Assembly: GCF_017942225.1 (NCBI RefSeq)
Contig: NZ_JAGKSD010000019.1
Span: 1 to 46,044 of the forward strand
From: Corynebacterium sp. Marseille-P3884
GTDB taxonomy: Bacteria > Actinomycetota > Actinomycetes > Mycobacteriales > Mycobacteriaceae
DNA length: 46,044 bases
Direction of reading: 5' to 3'
Part shown: positions 8,517 through 17,463 of the stretch, one piece after another
Numbering within the stretch: position 1 is the stretch's first letter
Layout of the letters: each line of letters begins with the position of its first letter
Position numbers and translations under genes: made by a program
The notes under the pieces: model-generated
Databases searched by the model: none
What the model saw: the letters and a program-made list of their open reading frames with translations, nothing else
Told to the model about the DNA's origin: nothing

Positions 8517-9200
8517 ATGCAAAGCGTGCAGGAAACACTGTCCCGCGCCGGGATCTTCCAGGGAGTAGACCCCGATGCAGTGGTCAACCTGATCTCACAG
8601 ATGCAGACGGAGTCGTTCCCCCGCGGCACCACCATCTTCGACGAAGGTGAGCCCGGCGACACCCTCTACATCATCATCGAAGGCAAAGTGAAGCTCGCCC
8701 GCCACGCCCCCGACGGCCGCGAGAATCTCCTGTCCGTCATGGGCCCCTCCGATATGTTCGGCGAACTGTCCATCTTCGACCCGGGCCCCCGCACCTCGTC
8801 CGCCGTGTGCGTCACCGAGATCAAAGCCGCCACCATGGACTCCGAGATGCTCCGCACGTGGATCAACGATCACCCGGAGATCTCCCAGCAGCTCCTCCGC
8901 GTCCTCGCGCGACGCCTGCGTCGCACCAACGCGTCGCTCGCCGACCTCATCTTCACCGACGTCCCCGGCCGCGTCGCCAAGACCCTCCTGCAGCTCGCGA
9001 ACCGCTTCGGCATCCAGGAAGGCAGCGGCCTCCGCGTCAACCACGACCTCACCCAGGAAGAGATCGCCCAGCTCGTCGGCGCTTCCCGCGAGACCGTGAA
9101 CAAGGCCCTCGCCACCTTCGCCCAGCGCGGCTGGATTCGCCTTGAGGGCAAGTCCGTCGTCATCGTCGACACCGAGCACCTCGCGCGCCGCGCACGCTAA
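8517..9200 (+). CDS. glxR: CRP/FNR-family global regulator GlxR
   Basis: cAMP-responsive transcription factor of 227 aa and the major global regulator in corynebacteria (carbon, nitrogen and respiration genes). The N-terminal cyclic-nucleotide-binding beta-roll (about 1-115) holds the phosphate-binding cassette [15 protein letters not shown], followed by a dimerisation helix and a C-terminal winged helix with recognition region [11 protein letters not shown]. An AAGGAG ribosome site precedes the ATG. A TGTGA half-site lies at 8448-8452 upstream, possibly part of an autoregulatory site, but no full TGTGA-N6-TCACA palindrome is seen. Very close to the corynebacterial GlxR sequence as I know it. 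Confidence 0.95.
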   Translation: MQSVQETLSRAGIFQGVDPDAVVNLISQMQTESFPRGTTIFDEGEPGDTLYIIIEGKVKLARHAPDGRENLLSVMGPSDMFGELSIFDPGPRTSSAVCVTEIKAATMDSEMLRTWINDHPEISQQLLRVLARRLRRTNASLADLIFTDVPGRVAKTLLQLANRFGIQEGSGLRVNHDLTQEEIAQLVGASRETVNKALATFAQRGWIRLEGKSVVIVDTEHLARRAR

Positions 9201-9260
9201 TCGACGCCGCCTGCTCGCGTTTTCGCCCCTTTTTCACGCCCTGTGACCTGCCCGTTTGGG

Positions 9261-9284
9261 CGATGTCTACTGAAGTAGACATCG
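9261..9284. promoter_or_regulatory. 24-bp perfect palindrome upstream of the HNH gene
   Basis: Arms CGATGTCTACT and AGTAGACATCG flank a GA centre, a perfect 11-bp inverted repeat. It lies just upstream of the expected -35 region of the leaderless promoter TAACGT (9313-9318). A second partial GTAGAC follows at about 9290. There is no T-tract, so a protein operator is more likely than a terminator; glxR ends 60 bp upstream. Confidence 0.6.
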
Positions 9285-9325
9285 TTTCGTAGACGATAGG
9301 TTGCGGGGCGTTTAACGTTTGTGCC

Positions 9326-10393
9326 ATGAACCAATTCGCGGCGCATGTGGGCGCGGGCAATGCCATCGACCTGCTGGGGAGCTTCGACGCCCAGCAGCTT
9401 GTCGACGCCGGCGCCAACCCCACCCGCGTTGCCGATTGGAAAGGCGTCTACGAGGTCTATTACGGAAAGACTCGGTTTTCCCGCCAGCAGGCTAATGCTG
9501 TTCGTGTCGCCCGCCAGACTGCGAAGTCACTGGATCAATTGGTGCTCATCGAACAACGAGTCCGCCCCTTGGACACCGAAAAAGAAAAGTGGACAATCCG
9601 CCTGGCGTTGCTGTCGGTGCGCGGGAATTACGAGACGTTGAAACGCCGCGCCAAAGACATCGTCCCTGAGCCAGATACTCCTGCTCCTGAGTCGGCGGTC
9701 CGGTTCGGTAAGCCCCGGAAAGGCAAGCGCACCTTCAGTGCTACCGGTGATGCGCGGGATATCGCCGCTCTTGAGTACGCCCTGCGCCAAAAACTCGACG
9801 CCACCCGTCCTGAGGGCCCGCAGATGTACGAGGCATTCCACGACCTACTCCACAACGACGGTGCTGTCGCTGATGCTGTCCCACGCCCACTGGTCCAGAT
9901 CCCGCTGCCGGATTACATCTCGATCCTCGGCGGCCAGGGCAATGACACCATCCTGGGCCTGTCTGACGGCACCACGATGACGGGTGCGGAGTATCTGATG
10001 CACCATCACTCCAAGGACCTCGAGGTAGCACTGTTCCACCCACAGGCAGGCCCGGTGAACCTGTACAACACGAAACGGTTCGCCAATAAGAAACAACGCG
10101 ACCTCGCCCGAGCAACACTAACGACGTGTCCAGTACCAGATTGCCGGCATGCTGCCGATAACTGCGAGGTCCACCACATCGAACCCTGGGCCCGCGGTGG
10201 ACAGACGAACATGAACAACCTGTCGGTGTTGTGCAGGTACCACAACCGCACCAACGACGATGACCCCGACAGGCACAACAGGGGCCGAATACAGATGCGC
10301 GATGGGACACCAACATGGGTTTCACCGCGCGGAACACCAGTACCAAACCGGACACACCAATACGGTGCCATGCACCTACTGTTCGGGAAATAG
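9326..10393 (+). CDS. HNH endonuclease-motif protein (DUF222-like corynebacterial family)
   Basis: Protein of 355 aa with a C-terminal HNH/McrA-like nuclease motif. Metal-binding Cys pairs (CPVPDC … LC-x2-H) surround CEVHHIEPWARGG and NNLSVLCRYHN, giving the His-Asn-His core. The N-terminal ~230 residues form the helical domain typical of the multi-copy actinobacterial 'HNH endonuclease signature' family. TAACGT at 9313-9318 lies 7 nt before the ATG, so the transcript is probably leaderless, and a 24-bp palindrome sits upstream. Such genes are often scattered and strain-variable. The biological role is unknown; homing or DNA-damage functions have been guessed but nothing here decides. Confidence 0.85.
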   Translation: MNQFAAHVGAGNAIDLLGSFDAQQLVDAGANPTRVADWKGVYEVYYGKTRFSRQQANAVRVARQTAKSLDQLVLIEQRVRPLDTEKEKWTIRLALLSVRGNYETLKRRAKDIVPEPDTPAPESAVRFGKPRKGKRTFSATGDARDIAALEYALRQKLDATRPEGPQMYEAFHDLLHNDGAVADAVPRPLVQIPLPDYISILGGQGNDTILGLSDGTTMTGAEYLMHHHSKDLEVALFHPQAGPVNLYNTKRFANKKQRDLARATLTTCPVPDCRHAADNCEVHHIEPWARGGQTNMNNLSVLCRYHNRTNDDDPDRHNRGRIQMRDGTPTWVSPRGTPVPNRTHQYGAMHLLFGK

Positions 10394-10480
10394 CGAAAAG
10401 GCCGCAGACAAGATCTGACCACGCTCATCGCGTGAATCAGGCATGTCCACGGCCACTTCCGCACGCCCAAAAAACGATTC

Positions 10481-10912
10481 CTAGTCGAAGGTCTCCCCTT
10501 TCTTCCACTTTCTGAACGCGATGAACCTGCGCACCATCACGGCCACAACGACAAGCAGCGCGCATGGCGTGACAATAAGCCAATAACTCTCTACGAGAAT
10601 GCACACGAGGGCCACGTCAAAGATGAGGACTGCGAGGAAGATGTCCCACCTGAAATTGTTGACCTTGACGTTCAAGAGGGGCAGGAAGACAAGCCACCAG
10701 ATCGTGATTAACACGATCGCCGGAATGTACATGAAAACTGCGGCGAAACCAGCATCAGTACCGGTCTCCGACATATCGACAGCAGAGGCGACAGCGAGGA
10801 AGAAGACAACTGCGAACTCGATCGTCGGCCACTTGAGTATCCCGTAGTCGCGCAAGCGCGGCGGAACGGATACCTCCGAAAAGCTCAGTTCCGGATCGTC
10901 ATAGTGTTCCAT
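10481..10912 (-). CDS. Hypothetical four-helix membrane protein
   Basis: A 143-residue protein from the ATG at 10912 (MEHYDDPELSF); the frame extends upstream to 11077 only through the terminator and the neighbouring gene. After an acidic 30-residue N-terminus there are about four hydrophobic segments (roughly 30-45, 55-75, 88-105, 108-125), then a basic C-terminus RRFIAFRKWKKGE. I recognise no family. It lies downstream of a terminator, so it probably has its own promoter. The 87-bp gap to the HNH gene holds nothing clear. Confidence 0.6.
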   Translation of the reverse strand: MEHYDDPELSFSEVSVPPRLRDYGILKWPTIEFAVVFFLAVASAVDMSETGTDAGFAAVFMYIPAIVLITIWWLVFLPLLNVKVNNFRWDIFLAVLIFDVALVCILVESYWLIVTPCALLVVVAVMVRRFIAFRKWKKGETFD

Positions 10913-10930
10913 GCAGGAAGTATATACAAA

Positions 10931-10964
10931 AGCGAAAACGGGCCCCTTGGGAAAAGGGGCCCGT
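10931..10964 (-). terminator. Terminator of the MBL-hydrolase gene
   Basis: Perfect stem ACGGGCCCC / GGGGCCCGT with a 9-nt loop; on the minus strand it is followed by TTTTCGCTTTTG. It starts 16 nt after the stop codon at 10980. Confidence 0.85.
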
Positions 10965-10979
10965 CGTGGGGTATGCGGC

Positions 10980-11792
10980 TTAGTTCTTGCCGTCGAGGTA
11001 ACGCAGTGCGACGCGGGTGGACTGCTCAGCGGCGCCGCGGAGGACGGGGTCGACGTCGTCATACATTGCGTCGACAAGCTCGTTGATGCTTAGATCCGTT
11101 CCGCGCTCTTCGCGCACCTTGCGGATCTGATCGAGGCGGTAGTTACGGCGGTCGATGTACTTGCGCGCGAACTCGGAGAGATCTGCGCCCTCCGGACCGT
11201 GGCCCGGCAGCAACGTGATGCCCGTACCCTCTTCTTCGAGCTTGGCCAGCGACTCCAGGTATGCGCCGAGGTCACCATCGGTCTCGGAAATCATCGTGGT
11301 GTGTCGGCCGGCGATCGTGTCACCAGTGACGATGCCTTCAAGCTCCGACGACTCCGGGTCGCCCGAGTAGATGTAGAACGACACCGAATCGCGCGTGTGG
11401 CCTGGAGTGTGCACGACCTTGATGCGGGGAGTGACACCATCGACAGAGATGATCTCGCCGTCTTCGAGCGGCTCGCCGCCGATGCAATAGCGCTCGTCGA
11501 ACGCGCGAACCTCAACGCCGGTGAGCTGGCGGAAGCGCTGGGCACCGTCCGCGTGGTCGTGGTGGCGGTGCGTCAACAGCACCAGCGCCACCTTGTCTGC
11601 GGCGGACTGCAGAACATTGAGGTGGCCTTCATCCTCCGGGCCCGGATCGATGACGATGCTGAATTCGTCTTCCGGGTCGCGGATGACCCAGGAGTTCGTG
11701 CCTTCCAGTGCGGCGTAGCTGGGATTGGGAGCCAGCACGACAGCGGCGGAGGGAGTGACAGGACGCAGTTGGCTGTAGGCAGGATGCTGCAT
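10980..11792 (-). CDS. MBL-fold metallo-hydrolase (Rv3677c/LACTB2-like)
   Basis: Metallo-beta-lactamase-fold hydrolase of 270 aa. The metal-binding signature is LTHRHHDHADG, with downstream ligands in HTPGHTRDS, VTGDTI and LPGHGPEG. The C-terminal helical extension (about 210-270) resembles the LACTB2/nuclease-like subgroup. TAGGGT at 11800-11805 stands 7 nt before the ATG, indicating a leaderless transcript. It belongs to the conserved glxR-MBL-RidA-DUF4177-whiB4 block. RNase or hydrolase activity is possible; substrate not known. Confidence 0.85.
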   Translation of the reverse strand: MQHPAYSQLRPVTPSAAVVLAPNPSYAALEGTNSWVIRDPEDEFSIVIDPGPEDEGHLNVLQSAADKVALVLLTHRHHDHADGAQRFRQLTGVEVRAFDERYCIGGEPLEDGEIISVDGVTPRIKVVHTPGHTRDSVSFYIYSGDPESSELEGIVTGDTIAGRHTTMISETDGDLGAYLESLAKLEEEGTGITLLPGHGPEGADLSEFARKYIDRRNYRLDQIRKVREERGTDLSINELVDAMYDDVDPVLRGAAEQSTRVALRYLDGKN

Positions 11793-11845
11793 GCCTTCAA
11801 CCCTACCGTCAATAGGCAGGATGTGTAATTCGGCGGCGAGGGCGT

Positions 11846-12322
11846 TTAGGCGCCCGCGACCTCGACGATGAGCTCGACTTCAACTGGGGCGTCGAGCGGG
11901 AGGACGGCGACGCCGACTGCGCTACGCACGTGGACGCCCGCGTCGCCGAAGATCTCGCCGACAAGGTCGGAAGCGCCATTGACGACGCCCGGTTGTCCCG
12001 CGAACCCGACCTCCGACGCCACGTACCCCACAACTTTGACTACCCGTTCAATCTTGTCGATGCCGACAAGATCATCCACAGCAGCCAACGCGTTCAGCAG
12101 CGCGGTGCGTGCGAGACCGTACGCGTCATCGGGATCGACGTCCGCGCCGACCTTGCCGGTGGCGGGCAGTTCGCCGTCGACGAACGGAAGCTGGCCGGAG
12201 GTCCACACCTGGTTGCCCACTCGAGTCGCGGGGACGTACGCGGCGACGGGCGCCGCGACCGCTGGGAGCTCGATGCCCAGTTCAGCGAGGCGCTCGCTCG
12301 GCGACGTCGACGCCGCAGCCAT
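11846..12322 (-). CDS. RidA/YjgF-family deaminase-like protein
   Basis: RidA-superfamily protein of 158 aa. Members hydrolyse reactive enamine/imine intermediates such as 2-aminoacrylate. Seen are the family's WTSGQLPF segment and the C-terminal …EVELIVEVAG strand. The conserved Arg that binds the substrate carboxylate is most likely in HVRSAVGVAVLPL. The ATG overlaps the stop of the DUF4177-like gene by one base (TAATG), so the two are translationally coupled. Orthologous position to Rv3678c. Confidence 0.85.
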   Translation of the reverse strand: MAAASTSPSERLAELGIELPAVAAPVAAYVPATRVGNQVWTSGQLPFVDGELPATGKVGADVDPDDAYGLARTALLNALAAVDDLVGIDKIERVVKVVGYVASEVGFAGQPGVVNGASDLVGEIFGDAGVHVRSAVGVAVLPLDAPVEVELIVEVAGA

Positions 12323-12474
12323 TAGAGCTCCCGCTTCATGTAGGCGACGACATTCTCCGGGTTCGGGCCGGGAGTGACAGCGACGAGCTCCCAGCCGTCT
12401 TCACCCCAGGTATCCAGGATCTGCTTTGTTGCGTGCGTGAGCAACGGAACTGTTGCGTATTCCCATTTCTTCAT
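12322..12474 (-). CDS. DUF4177-like small protein
   Basis: A 50-residue protein beginning MKKWEYATVPLL and containing WGEDGWELVAV, the hallmark of DUF4177 proteins (Rv3678A-like position). TAGGGT at 12482-12487 lies 7 nt before the ATG, a leaderless promoter, so this is the first gene of a two-gene unit with ridA. Function unknown; the fold is a small alpha/beta domain by family. Confidence 0.8.
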   Translation of the reverse strand: MKKWEYATVPLLTHATKQILDTWGEDGWELVAVTPGPNPENVVAYMKREL

Positions 12475-12484
12475 GGGCACCACC

Positions 12485-12862
12485 CTACAGGCCGATAATC
12501 TCGCGCCCCTCCGCCAAGTGCTCTGCCCAATCAGTGACGTGGGGGTTCTTGCGCAGGACGGCGCGGCGCTGACGTTCAGTCAAGCCTCCCCACACGCCGA
12601 ATTCGACCTTGTTGTCGAGGGCGTCAGCACGACATTCCATCTGGACGGGGCAGCTGCGGCAGATCGCTGCGGCTTTGCGCTGCTCGGCACCGCGGACGAA
12701 GAGTGCGTCGGGGTCGCCGGAGCGGCAGACCGCCATGGTGACCCACTCGCCACGTTCGAAGGACCTCTCGGAGTCTACGGAGGAGCGCTGTCGTACTTGC
12801 TGCCCAAGTCGTAGGGCAGAGCTTGCATTTTCCAGTGCGCGGTTTCTGATCGTAGTGGTCAC
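12485..12862 (-). CDS. whcA: WhiB-family iron-sulfur regulator (WhcA/WhiB4-like)
   Basis: WhiB-like transcription factor of 125 aa binding a 4Fe-4S cluster. Four Cys are seen: AVC, then after a ~21-residue loop CRSC and PVQMEC (C-x2-C-x5-C). They are followed by the G-[VI]-W-G-G turn (FGVWGGL) and basic TERQRRAVLRK for DNA binding. The GTG at 12862 is preferred because AAGGAG lies 6 nt upstream; the frame extends to 12919. Position opposite ponA2 matches whiB4 of mycobacteria and whcA of C. glutamicum, where it tunes the oxidative stress response through the redox-sensitive cluster. Confidence 0.88.
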   Translation of the reverse strand: MTTTIRNRALENASSALRLGQQVRQRSSVDSERSFERGEWVTMAVCRSGDPDALFVRGAEQRKAAAICRSCPVQMECRADALDNKVEFGVWGGLTERQRRAVLRKNPHVTDWAEHLAEGREIIGL

Positions 12863-13029
12863 CACAGTCTCCTTCCGGCCGTTATACCTATGCGTTATCA
12901 GCAGGGCTGCTATCACCATGCTGTCCCTATGTAAGTGTATTCACGCGCGCAGTTTTTTGTCGAATAGATCACACACGTGGGGGTAGGTGGTGATTCCGCT
13001 GACGGACTAAAGGCCGTAGTGTAAGTGAG

Positions 13030-15423
13030 GTGTCTGCGCTAAGTTCCCTGGGAAAACTGCTCGTCGGCCTGTTAGCGGCGGGCCTCGGCATCGCGCTCTG
13101 CCTTGCCCCCGCGGCGGGAATCGGCGGGGCTGCAGTAACGCGTGTCGACGACACGATGCAGTCCAATCTCGCCGACCTCACCGACGGCACCGCACCCGGT
13201 GTCACGACGATCACCGACACCAACGGCGACGCGATAGCGTGGATGTACGCGCAACGGCGCTACGAGGTGGAGCCCGACGAGATCTCCCAGTCCGCGAAAG
13301 ATGCCTTGGTCGCTATTGAGGACCGTCGGTTCTACGAGCACGACGGCGTCGATATGCAAGGCTTCGCCCGCGCAATGGTGAAAAATGTTCTCGCTGGCGG
13401 CGTGGAGGAAGGCGCGTCCACGATCGACCAGCAGTACGTGAAGAACTACCTGTTGCTCGTCAACGCCGACACGACGGAAGAGCAGTCGGCGGCCGTGGAG
13501 CAGTCAATTCCACGCAAGCTGCGCGAAATGCGCATGGCCTCGGACCTAGACAAGCAGCTGTCCAAAGAGGAGATTCTGGCGCGGTATTTGAATCTGGTGT
13601 CTTTCGGCAACCACTCGTACGGCATTGAGGCGGCGGCGCGCACGTACTTCGACACGTCGGCCGCAAAGCTGACGGTGCCGCAGTCGGCGCTGCTGGTCGG
13701 CATGCTGCAGTCGTCGGAAATGCTGAATCCGTACACGAATCCGGACGGCGCGAAAGAACGCCGCAACACAGTGCTCCAGGCGATGGTGGGGTCGGGCTAC
13801 CTCAGCCAGGCCGACGCGGATAAATACGCGAGCGAGCCACTCGGCGTGCTCGACGAGCCGGCGCTCCTACCCCACGGCTGCATCACCGCAGGTGGCGCGG
13901 GCTTCCTCTGCGACTACGCGCTGCGCTACCTCACGGACAAAGGTCTGAGCATGGAGGAAATCGAGCGCGGCGGCTACACCATCACGACGACGCTCGACCC
14001 CGAGGTCCAGGAGATCGCCCACGAAGCCGCGACGAGCGCCGTGAACAAGGGACAGCCGGGCGTGGCGGAGGTCATCAACGTGGTACAGCCGGGCAAGGAA
14101 AGCCACGATATCTTGGCGATGACATCGTCACGCGATTACGGCCTCGACCAGGACGAAAGCCAAACGGTCCTGCCTCAGACGTCGACGTTGGTGGGCAACG
14201 GCGCCGGCTCAGTGTTCAAGATTTTCGCGGCCGCGGCAGCGCTGGAGAACGGCTACAACTTGGAGTCCAAGCTCGAGGTGCCGGACCGCGCGGTGGTCTA
14301 CGGCATGGGCGAAGGCGGCGCGCGCAATTGCCCGGCGGGGGCGTACTGCGTGGAAAACGCCGGCAAGTACCCGGACGAGATGACACTGCGGGACGCGTTG
14401 GCGAAGTCGCCGAACACCCCGTTCGTGAAGCTGATCGAGAGCGTAGGTGTGGAGCCGACCGTCGATATGGCTGTGCGCCTCGGCCTGCGTTCGTACGAGG
14501 ACCAGGGCACATTCGACGGAGAGAATTCGATCGCGGACTACTTCCGCCAGAACAACCTCGGTTCGTTCACGCTGGGCCCGACGGCGGTGAATCCGCTGGA
14601 GCTCTCCAACGTGGCGGCCACGCTTGCCTCCGAAGGCATGTGGTGCGAGCCGAATCCGATCAAGAGCGTCGTGGACCGTTACGGCGACGAGGTCGCTATC
14701 GACCGCCCGGATTGCGAGCAGGCGGTGGAGCCGGAGCTCGCGGCCGGACTCGCGGGAGGCATGGCAGAAGACGCTGTATCGGGCACCGCGAAGAAGGCCG
14801 CGGCTGCAACAGGCTGGCGCGGCGCAGTCGCAGCGAAGACGGGCACGACGGAGTCGCACCAGTCGTCAGCGTTCCTCGGGTTCAACAAGAAGGTCGCGGC
14901 CGCGACGTATATCTATAACGATGGCACGCAGACCACCCCGCTGTGCACGGGCCCTGTGCGCCAATGCTCGAGCGGGTCGCTGTTCGGTGGCCAGGAGGCG
15001 GCGCATTCGTGGTTCCGGATGGCGAACCAGATTCCGGGTGCGCAGGATGCGGGGCTTCCGGATCCGAGCCCGCTGTTCGACCCGAAGGCGCGCGACGAGT
15101 TGCTCAAGCGCGCAGTGGGAATGAATAAGGACGATGCGCGGAAGATGCTCGAGGACGCCGGGTTCCGGGTCCGCGAGACGACGAAGTCGGACACGGATGC
15201 GCCTCGCGACCAGGTCGTGGACACCCGCTCGGCCGAGGACGCAGGGCCAGGTTCGACCATCACGCTCGTCGTTTCCGACGGTTCCAAAAAACGCGTATCG
15301 ACGACCCCCAGCACCCCTTCTGCCTCCCCCACTTCCCCAGCAGCCGAGGCGGAAAAAGAGCCCGCCCCCGAAGAAGTCGATCTGGGACAGCTCGCCGACG
15401 AGTTGGCGAACCTCTTCCGCTAG
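13030..15423 (+). CDS. ponA2: Bifunctional penicillin-binding protein 1 (PonA2-like) with PASTA domain
   Basis: Class A PBP of 797 aa that polymerises and cross-links peptidoglycan outside the membrane. The N-terminal TM helix is at 5-35. The glycosyltransferase (GT51) domain has the catalytic Glu in AIEDRRFYEHDG, STIDQQYVKN and the KEEILARYLN motif. The transpeptidase has S-x-x-K in GSVFKIF, S-P-N and KTGTTE. One PASTA repeat (about 695-755) precedes a Pro/Ser-rich tail. The GTG start has TAGTGT at 13017-13022, 7 nt upstream, so it is probably leaderless. Divergent from whcA and overlapping yqeY by 4 nt at the 3' end. Mycobacterial PonA2 is linked to stress and dormancy survival. Confidence 0.93.
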   Translation: MSALSSLGKLLVGLLAAGLGIALCLAPAAGIGGAAVTRVDDTMQSNLADLTDGTAPGVTTITDTNGDAIAWMYAQRRYEVEPDEISQSAKDALVAIEDRRFYEHDGVDMQGFARAMVKNVLAGGVEEGASTIDQQYVKNYLLLVNADTTEEQSAAVEQSIPRKLREMRMASDLDKQLSKEEILARYLNLVSFGNHSYGIEAAARTYFDTSAAKLTVPQSALLVGMLQSSEMLNPYTNPDGAKERRNTVLQAMVGSGYLSQADADKYASEPLGVLDEPALLPHGCITAGGAGFLCDYALRYLTDKGLSMEEIERGGYTITTTLDPEVQEIAHEAATSAVNKGQPGVAEVINVVQPGKESHDILAMTSSRDYGLDQDESQTVLPQTSTLVGNGAGSVFKIFAAAAALENGYNLESKLEVPDRAVVYGMGEGGARNCPAGAYCVENAGKYPDEMTLRDALAKSPNTPFVKLIESVGVEPTVDMAVRLGLRSYEDQGTFDGENSIADYFRQNNLGSFTLGPTAVNPLELSNVAATLASEGMWCEPNPIKSVVDRYGDEVAIDRPDCEQAVEPELAAGLAGGMAEDAVSGTAKKAAAATGWRGAVAAKTGTTESHQSSAFLGFNKKVAAATYIYNDGTQTTPLCTGPVRQCSSGSLFGGQEAAHSWFRMANQIPGAQDAGLPDPSPLFDPKARDELLKRAVGMNKDDARKMLEDAGFRVRETTKSDTDAPRDQVVDTRSAEDAGPGSTITLVVSDGSKKRVSTTPSTPSASPTSPAAEAEKEPAPEEVDLGQLADELANLFR

Positions 15424-15869
15424 GAGAGGCGCTCTTTCACCGCGGCAGAAAGACGCTTGCCGTCGGCACGGCCGGCGGCCTTCTCCGTGGCGAGCTTCAT
15501 GACCTGACCCATTTCCTTCATAGAGGTGGCGCCGGTCTGGGAAATGGCGTCGTCGATAAGCTCGGCAAGTTCAGCGTCGTCAAGCTGCTTTGGCTGGTAC
15601 CCCTCGAGGACCGCAACCTCTGCAAGCTCCGCGTCCGCGAGCTCCTGGCGACCGTTTTCCGCGTACACCTCAGCAGACTCGCGACGCTTCTTGATCTCGC
15701 GCGCCACGACCTTCAGCACCTCCTCATCCGTCAGCTCGTGCTTCGTGCCCTCCGTCTCCTCCGTCTGGATCGCAGCGAGCAGCATACGGATCGTGCCCGT
15801 ACGCTCCTTCTCCTTCGACTTCATTGCTTCTTTCAAGTCAGCACGAATCTGATTCTTCAAATCACTCAT
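15420..15869 (-). CDS. yqeY: GatB/YqeY domain protein
   Basis: Helical protein of 149 aa of the GatB/YqeY family, related to the tRNA-binding tail of the Glu/Asp-tRNA amidotransferase. Seen are RIRADLKEAMKSKEKER-type N-terminal charged helices, EIKKRRESAEVY, the GYQPKQLDDAEL segment and the C-terminal MKLATEKAAGRADGK. The ATG at 15869 is preceded by TACGCT (15877-15882) at 7 nt, a leaderless signature; the upstream frame to 16001 crosses the divergent gene. Exact role unknown. Confidence 0.88.
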   Translation of the reverse strand: MSDLKNQIRADLKEAMKSKEKERTGTIRMLLAAIQTEETEGTKHELTDEEVLKVVAREIKKRRESAEVYAENGRQELADAELAEVAVLEGYQPKQLDDAELAELIDDAISQTGATSMKEMGQVMKLATEKAAGRADGKRLSAAVKERLS

Positions 15870-15910
15870 GTCCACGAGCGTAGCGCGACAGGGGCGGTAC
15901 CCTCGGAGCA

Positions 15911-16825
15911 ATGACCACAAAGCACTCAACCCGCACCGTGCTGCGGCGCGTCGGACTCGCCGCCGCAACTGGCCTCGCCCTCGGCGCCGCGACCTTCGCA
16001 TACGGCGTCAGCGAGCTCACCAAATTCCGGCTCAAGCAGTACGAACTGCCGATCCTCCCCGCAGGTACTGACCCCTTCACCATCCTCCACGTCGCCGACC
16101 TGCACATGATCCCCGGCCAAAAGACCAAGATCGCGTGGGTGTCCGCCCTCGACGCACTCAACCCCGACCTCGTGGTCAACACCGGCGACAACCTGTCCGA
16201 CGCCCGCGCCGTCCCCGACGTGCTTGCCGCATTGGGCCCGCTGCTTTCGCGCCCCGGTGTCTTCGTATTCGGCACCAACGACTACTGGGCACCGCGCCTG
16301 GTCAACCCGCTGAAATACCTGCTCGACCAGAAACGCGAACCCAGCTACGTCGACCTGCCATGGAAAGGCATGCGCGCCGCCTTCATCGAGCACGGCTGGC
16401 GTGACGCCACCCACCAGCGCCTCGAATTCAAAGCCGGCGGGCTGCGCCTCGCTGTCACCGGCACCGATGACGCCCACCACGACCTCGACGACTACGACTC
16501 CGTCGCCGGTGCACCCAACCCGGACGCCGACCTCGCTTTGGGCGTCACCCACGCGCCCTACCGCCGCGTCCTCGACCGATTCGCCACCGACGGCTACAGC
16601 CTGGTCTTGGCCGGCCACACCCACGGCGGACAGATCTGCCTGCCCGGCGAACGAGCCCTCGTGACCAACGCCGATATCGACCGCGAACGCGCCTCCGGCC
16701 TCCACCGCTACGGCGACATGTGGCTCGAGGTTTCCAACGGTCTCGGCACCTCTAAATTCGCGCCCGTGCGTATTTTCTGCCGGCCGTCCGCCGCGCTGCT
16801 GACGCTCACTCCCCGCGAGGACTAG
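15911..16825 (+). CDS. Membrane-associated metallophosphoesterase
   Basis: Calcineurin-like phosphoesterase of 304 aa. The N-terminus (RRVGLAAATGLALGAATFAYG) looks like a signal anchor. The metal-binding motifs run in order: HVADLHM, NTGDNL, GTNDYW (in place of GNHD/E) and AGHTHGGQ. It is of the YkuE/TMEM86-type group that acts at the membrane surface. TACCCT at 15898-15903 lies 7 nt before the ATG, and the -10 elements of this gene and yqeY are divergent within 50 bp. The Asn-His to Thr-Asn change in the third motif is unusual and worth noting, because it contributes a metal ligand in most members. It occupies the Rv3683 position. Confidence 0.87.
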   Translation: MTTKHSTRTVLRRVGLAAATGLALGAATFAYGVSELTKFRLKQYELPILPAGTDPFTILHVADLHMIPGQKTKIAWVSALDALNPDLVVNTGDNLSDARAVPDVLAALGPLLSRPGVFVFGTNDYWAPRLVNPLKYLLDQKREPSYVDLPWKGMRAAFIEHGWRDATHQRLEFKAGGLRLAVTGTDDAHHDLDDYDSVAGAPNPDADLALGVTHAPYRRVLDRFATDGYSLVLAGHTHGGQICLPGERALVTNADIDRERASGLHRYGDMWLEVSNGLGTSKFAPVRIFCRPSAALLTLTPRED

Positions 16826-16919
16826 CCGGCCGGTTAAGCGCGCCATAGCCCTGCCCAACAGGCGTTTTGGAGCTTGCGGGGGCGTGGACTAAAGTAGCCC
16901 GGGTACTCAATAAGTGCAC

Positions 16920-16996
<77 letters not shown>

Positions 16997-17004
16997 ACAC
17001 CAAG

Positions 17005-17042
17005 AAAGAAGTCGTTGATTTTCAGCGGCTTCTTTTTCTTTT
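17005..17042 (+). terminator. tRNA-Pro terminator
   Basis: Stem AAAGAAGTCG / CGGCTTCTTT (one mismatch) with an 11-nt loop, followed by TTCTTTTT, 8 nt after the tRNA. Confidence 0.85.
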
Positions 17043-17088
17043 TGCCGAGGCACGGCTCAAGGTAGCTCCGGAGTCGCGCCCAAAGGGT

Positions 17089-17325
17089 TAAACGACAAAA
17101 TGTGTGTCTGGCTCGGCGTGTCGCATGGGGGTTAGATTTGGCCTTTCTGGATGCAGATTGAGTGGGTGTAGTCGGTGTCGATAGCGTTGTCGTAGAGGGC
17201 TGGTCGTCCTGTTTCGTGGTCGGCTTGGTTCTCGTTGTGGGTCAGGGTTTGTACTTTGGCGAGTTGGTCCTGGCCTCAGTTGTACTGTCTGGCGATTTCT
17301 ACGGGATCGTCGGGCAGTTCTGTTT
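17089..17325 (-). pseudogene. Possible decayed coding remnant of unknown family
   Basis: On the minus strand one frame reads LPDDPVEIARQYN, a stop, then GQDQLAKVQTLTHNENQADH and on through LYDNAIDTDYTQS. The amino-acid composition is protein-like and continuous across a single in-frame TGA, with no plausible start. I read it as the remnant of a gene I cannot name. It sits between the tRNA-Pro terminator and another relic. Confidence 0.3.
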
Positions 17326-17454
17326 TTAGATACAGCCATCACGCTTGCCGATGTTTTCTCGGCTCCGCTCACTACCATTGAGAACGGTGGGCACTTCCTG
17401 GGGAGTGACGGCTACCTCGACTTTCCGCAGTTGTGGCAGCACATTACGCAGTAG
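17326..17454 (+). pseudogene. C-terminal relic of an RBBP9/YdeN-type serine hydrolase
   Basis: The plus-strand frame gives APLTTIENGGHFLGSDGY and then LDFPQLWQHITQ-stop. This matches the C-terminal pattern of RBBP9/YdeN alpha/beta hydrolases (…GGHF-x-(A/S)-x-x-GY-x-x-(F/W)P), including the catalytic His of GGHF. Only ~40 residues remain and the nucleophile part is missing. A deletion after insertion next to the tRNA is the simplest explanation. Confidence 0.5.
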
Positions 17455-17463
17455 CTGCGCAAT

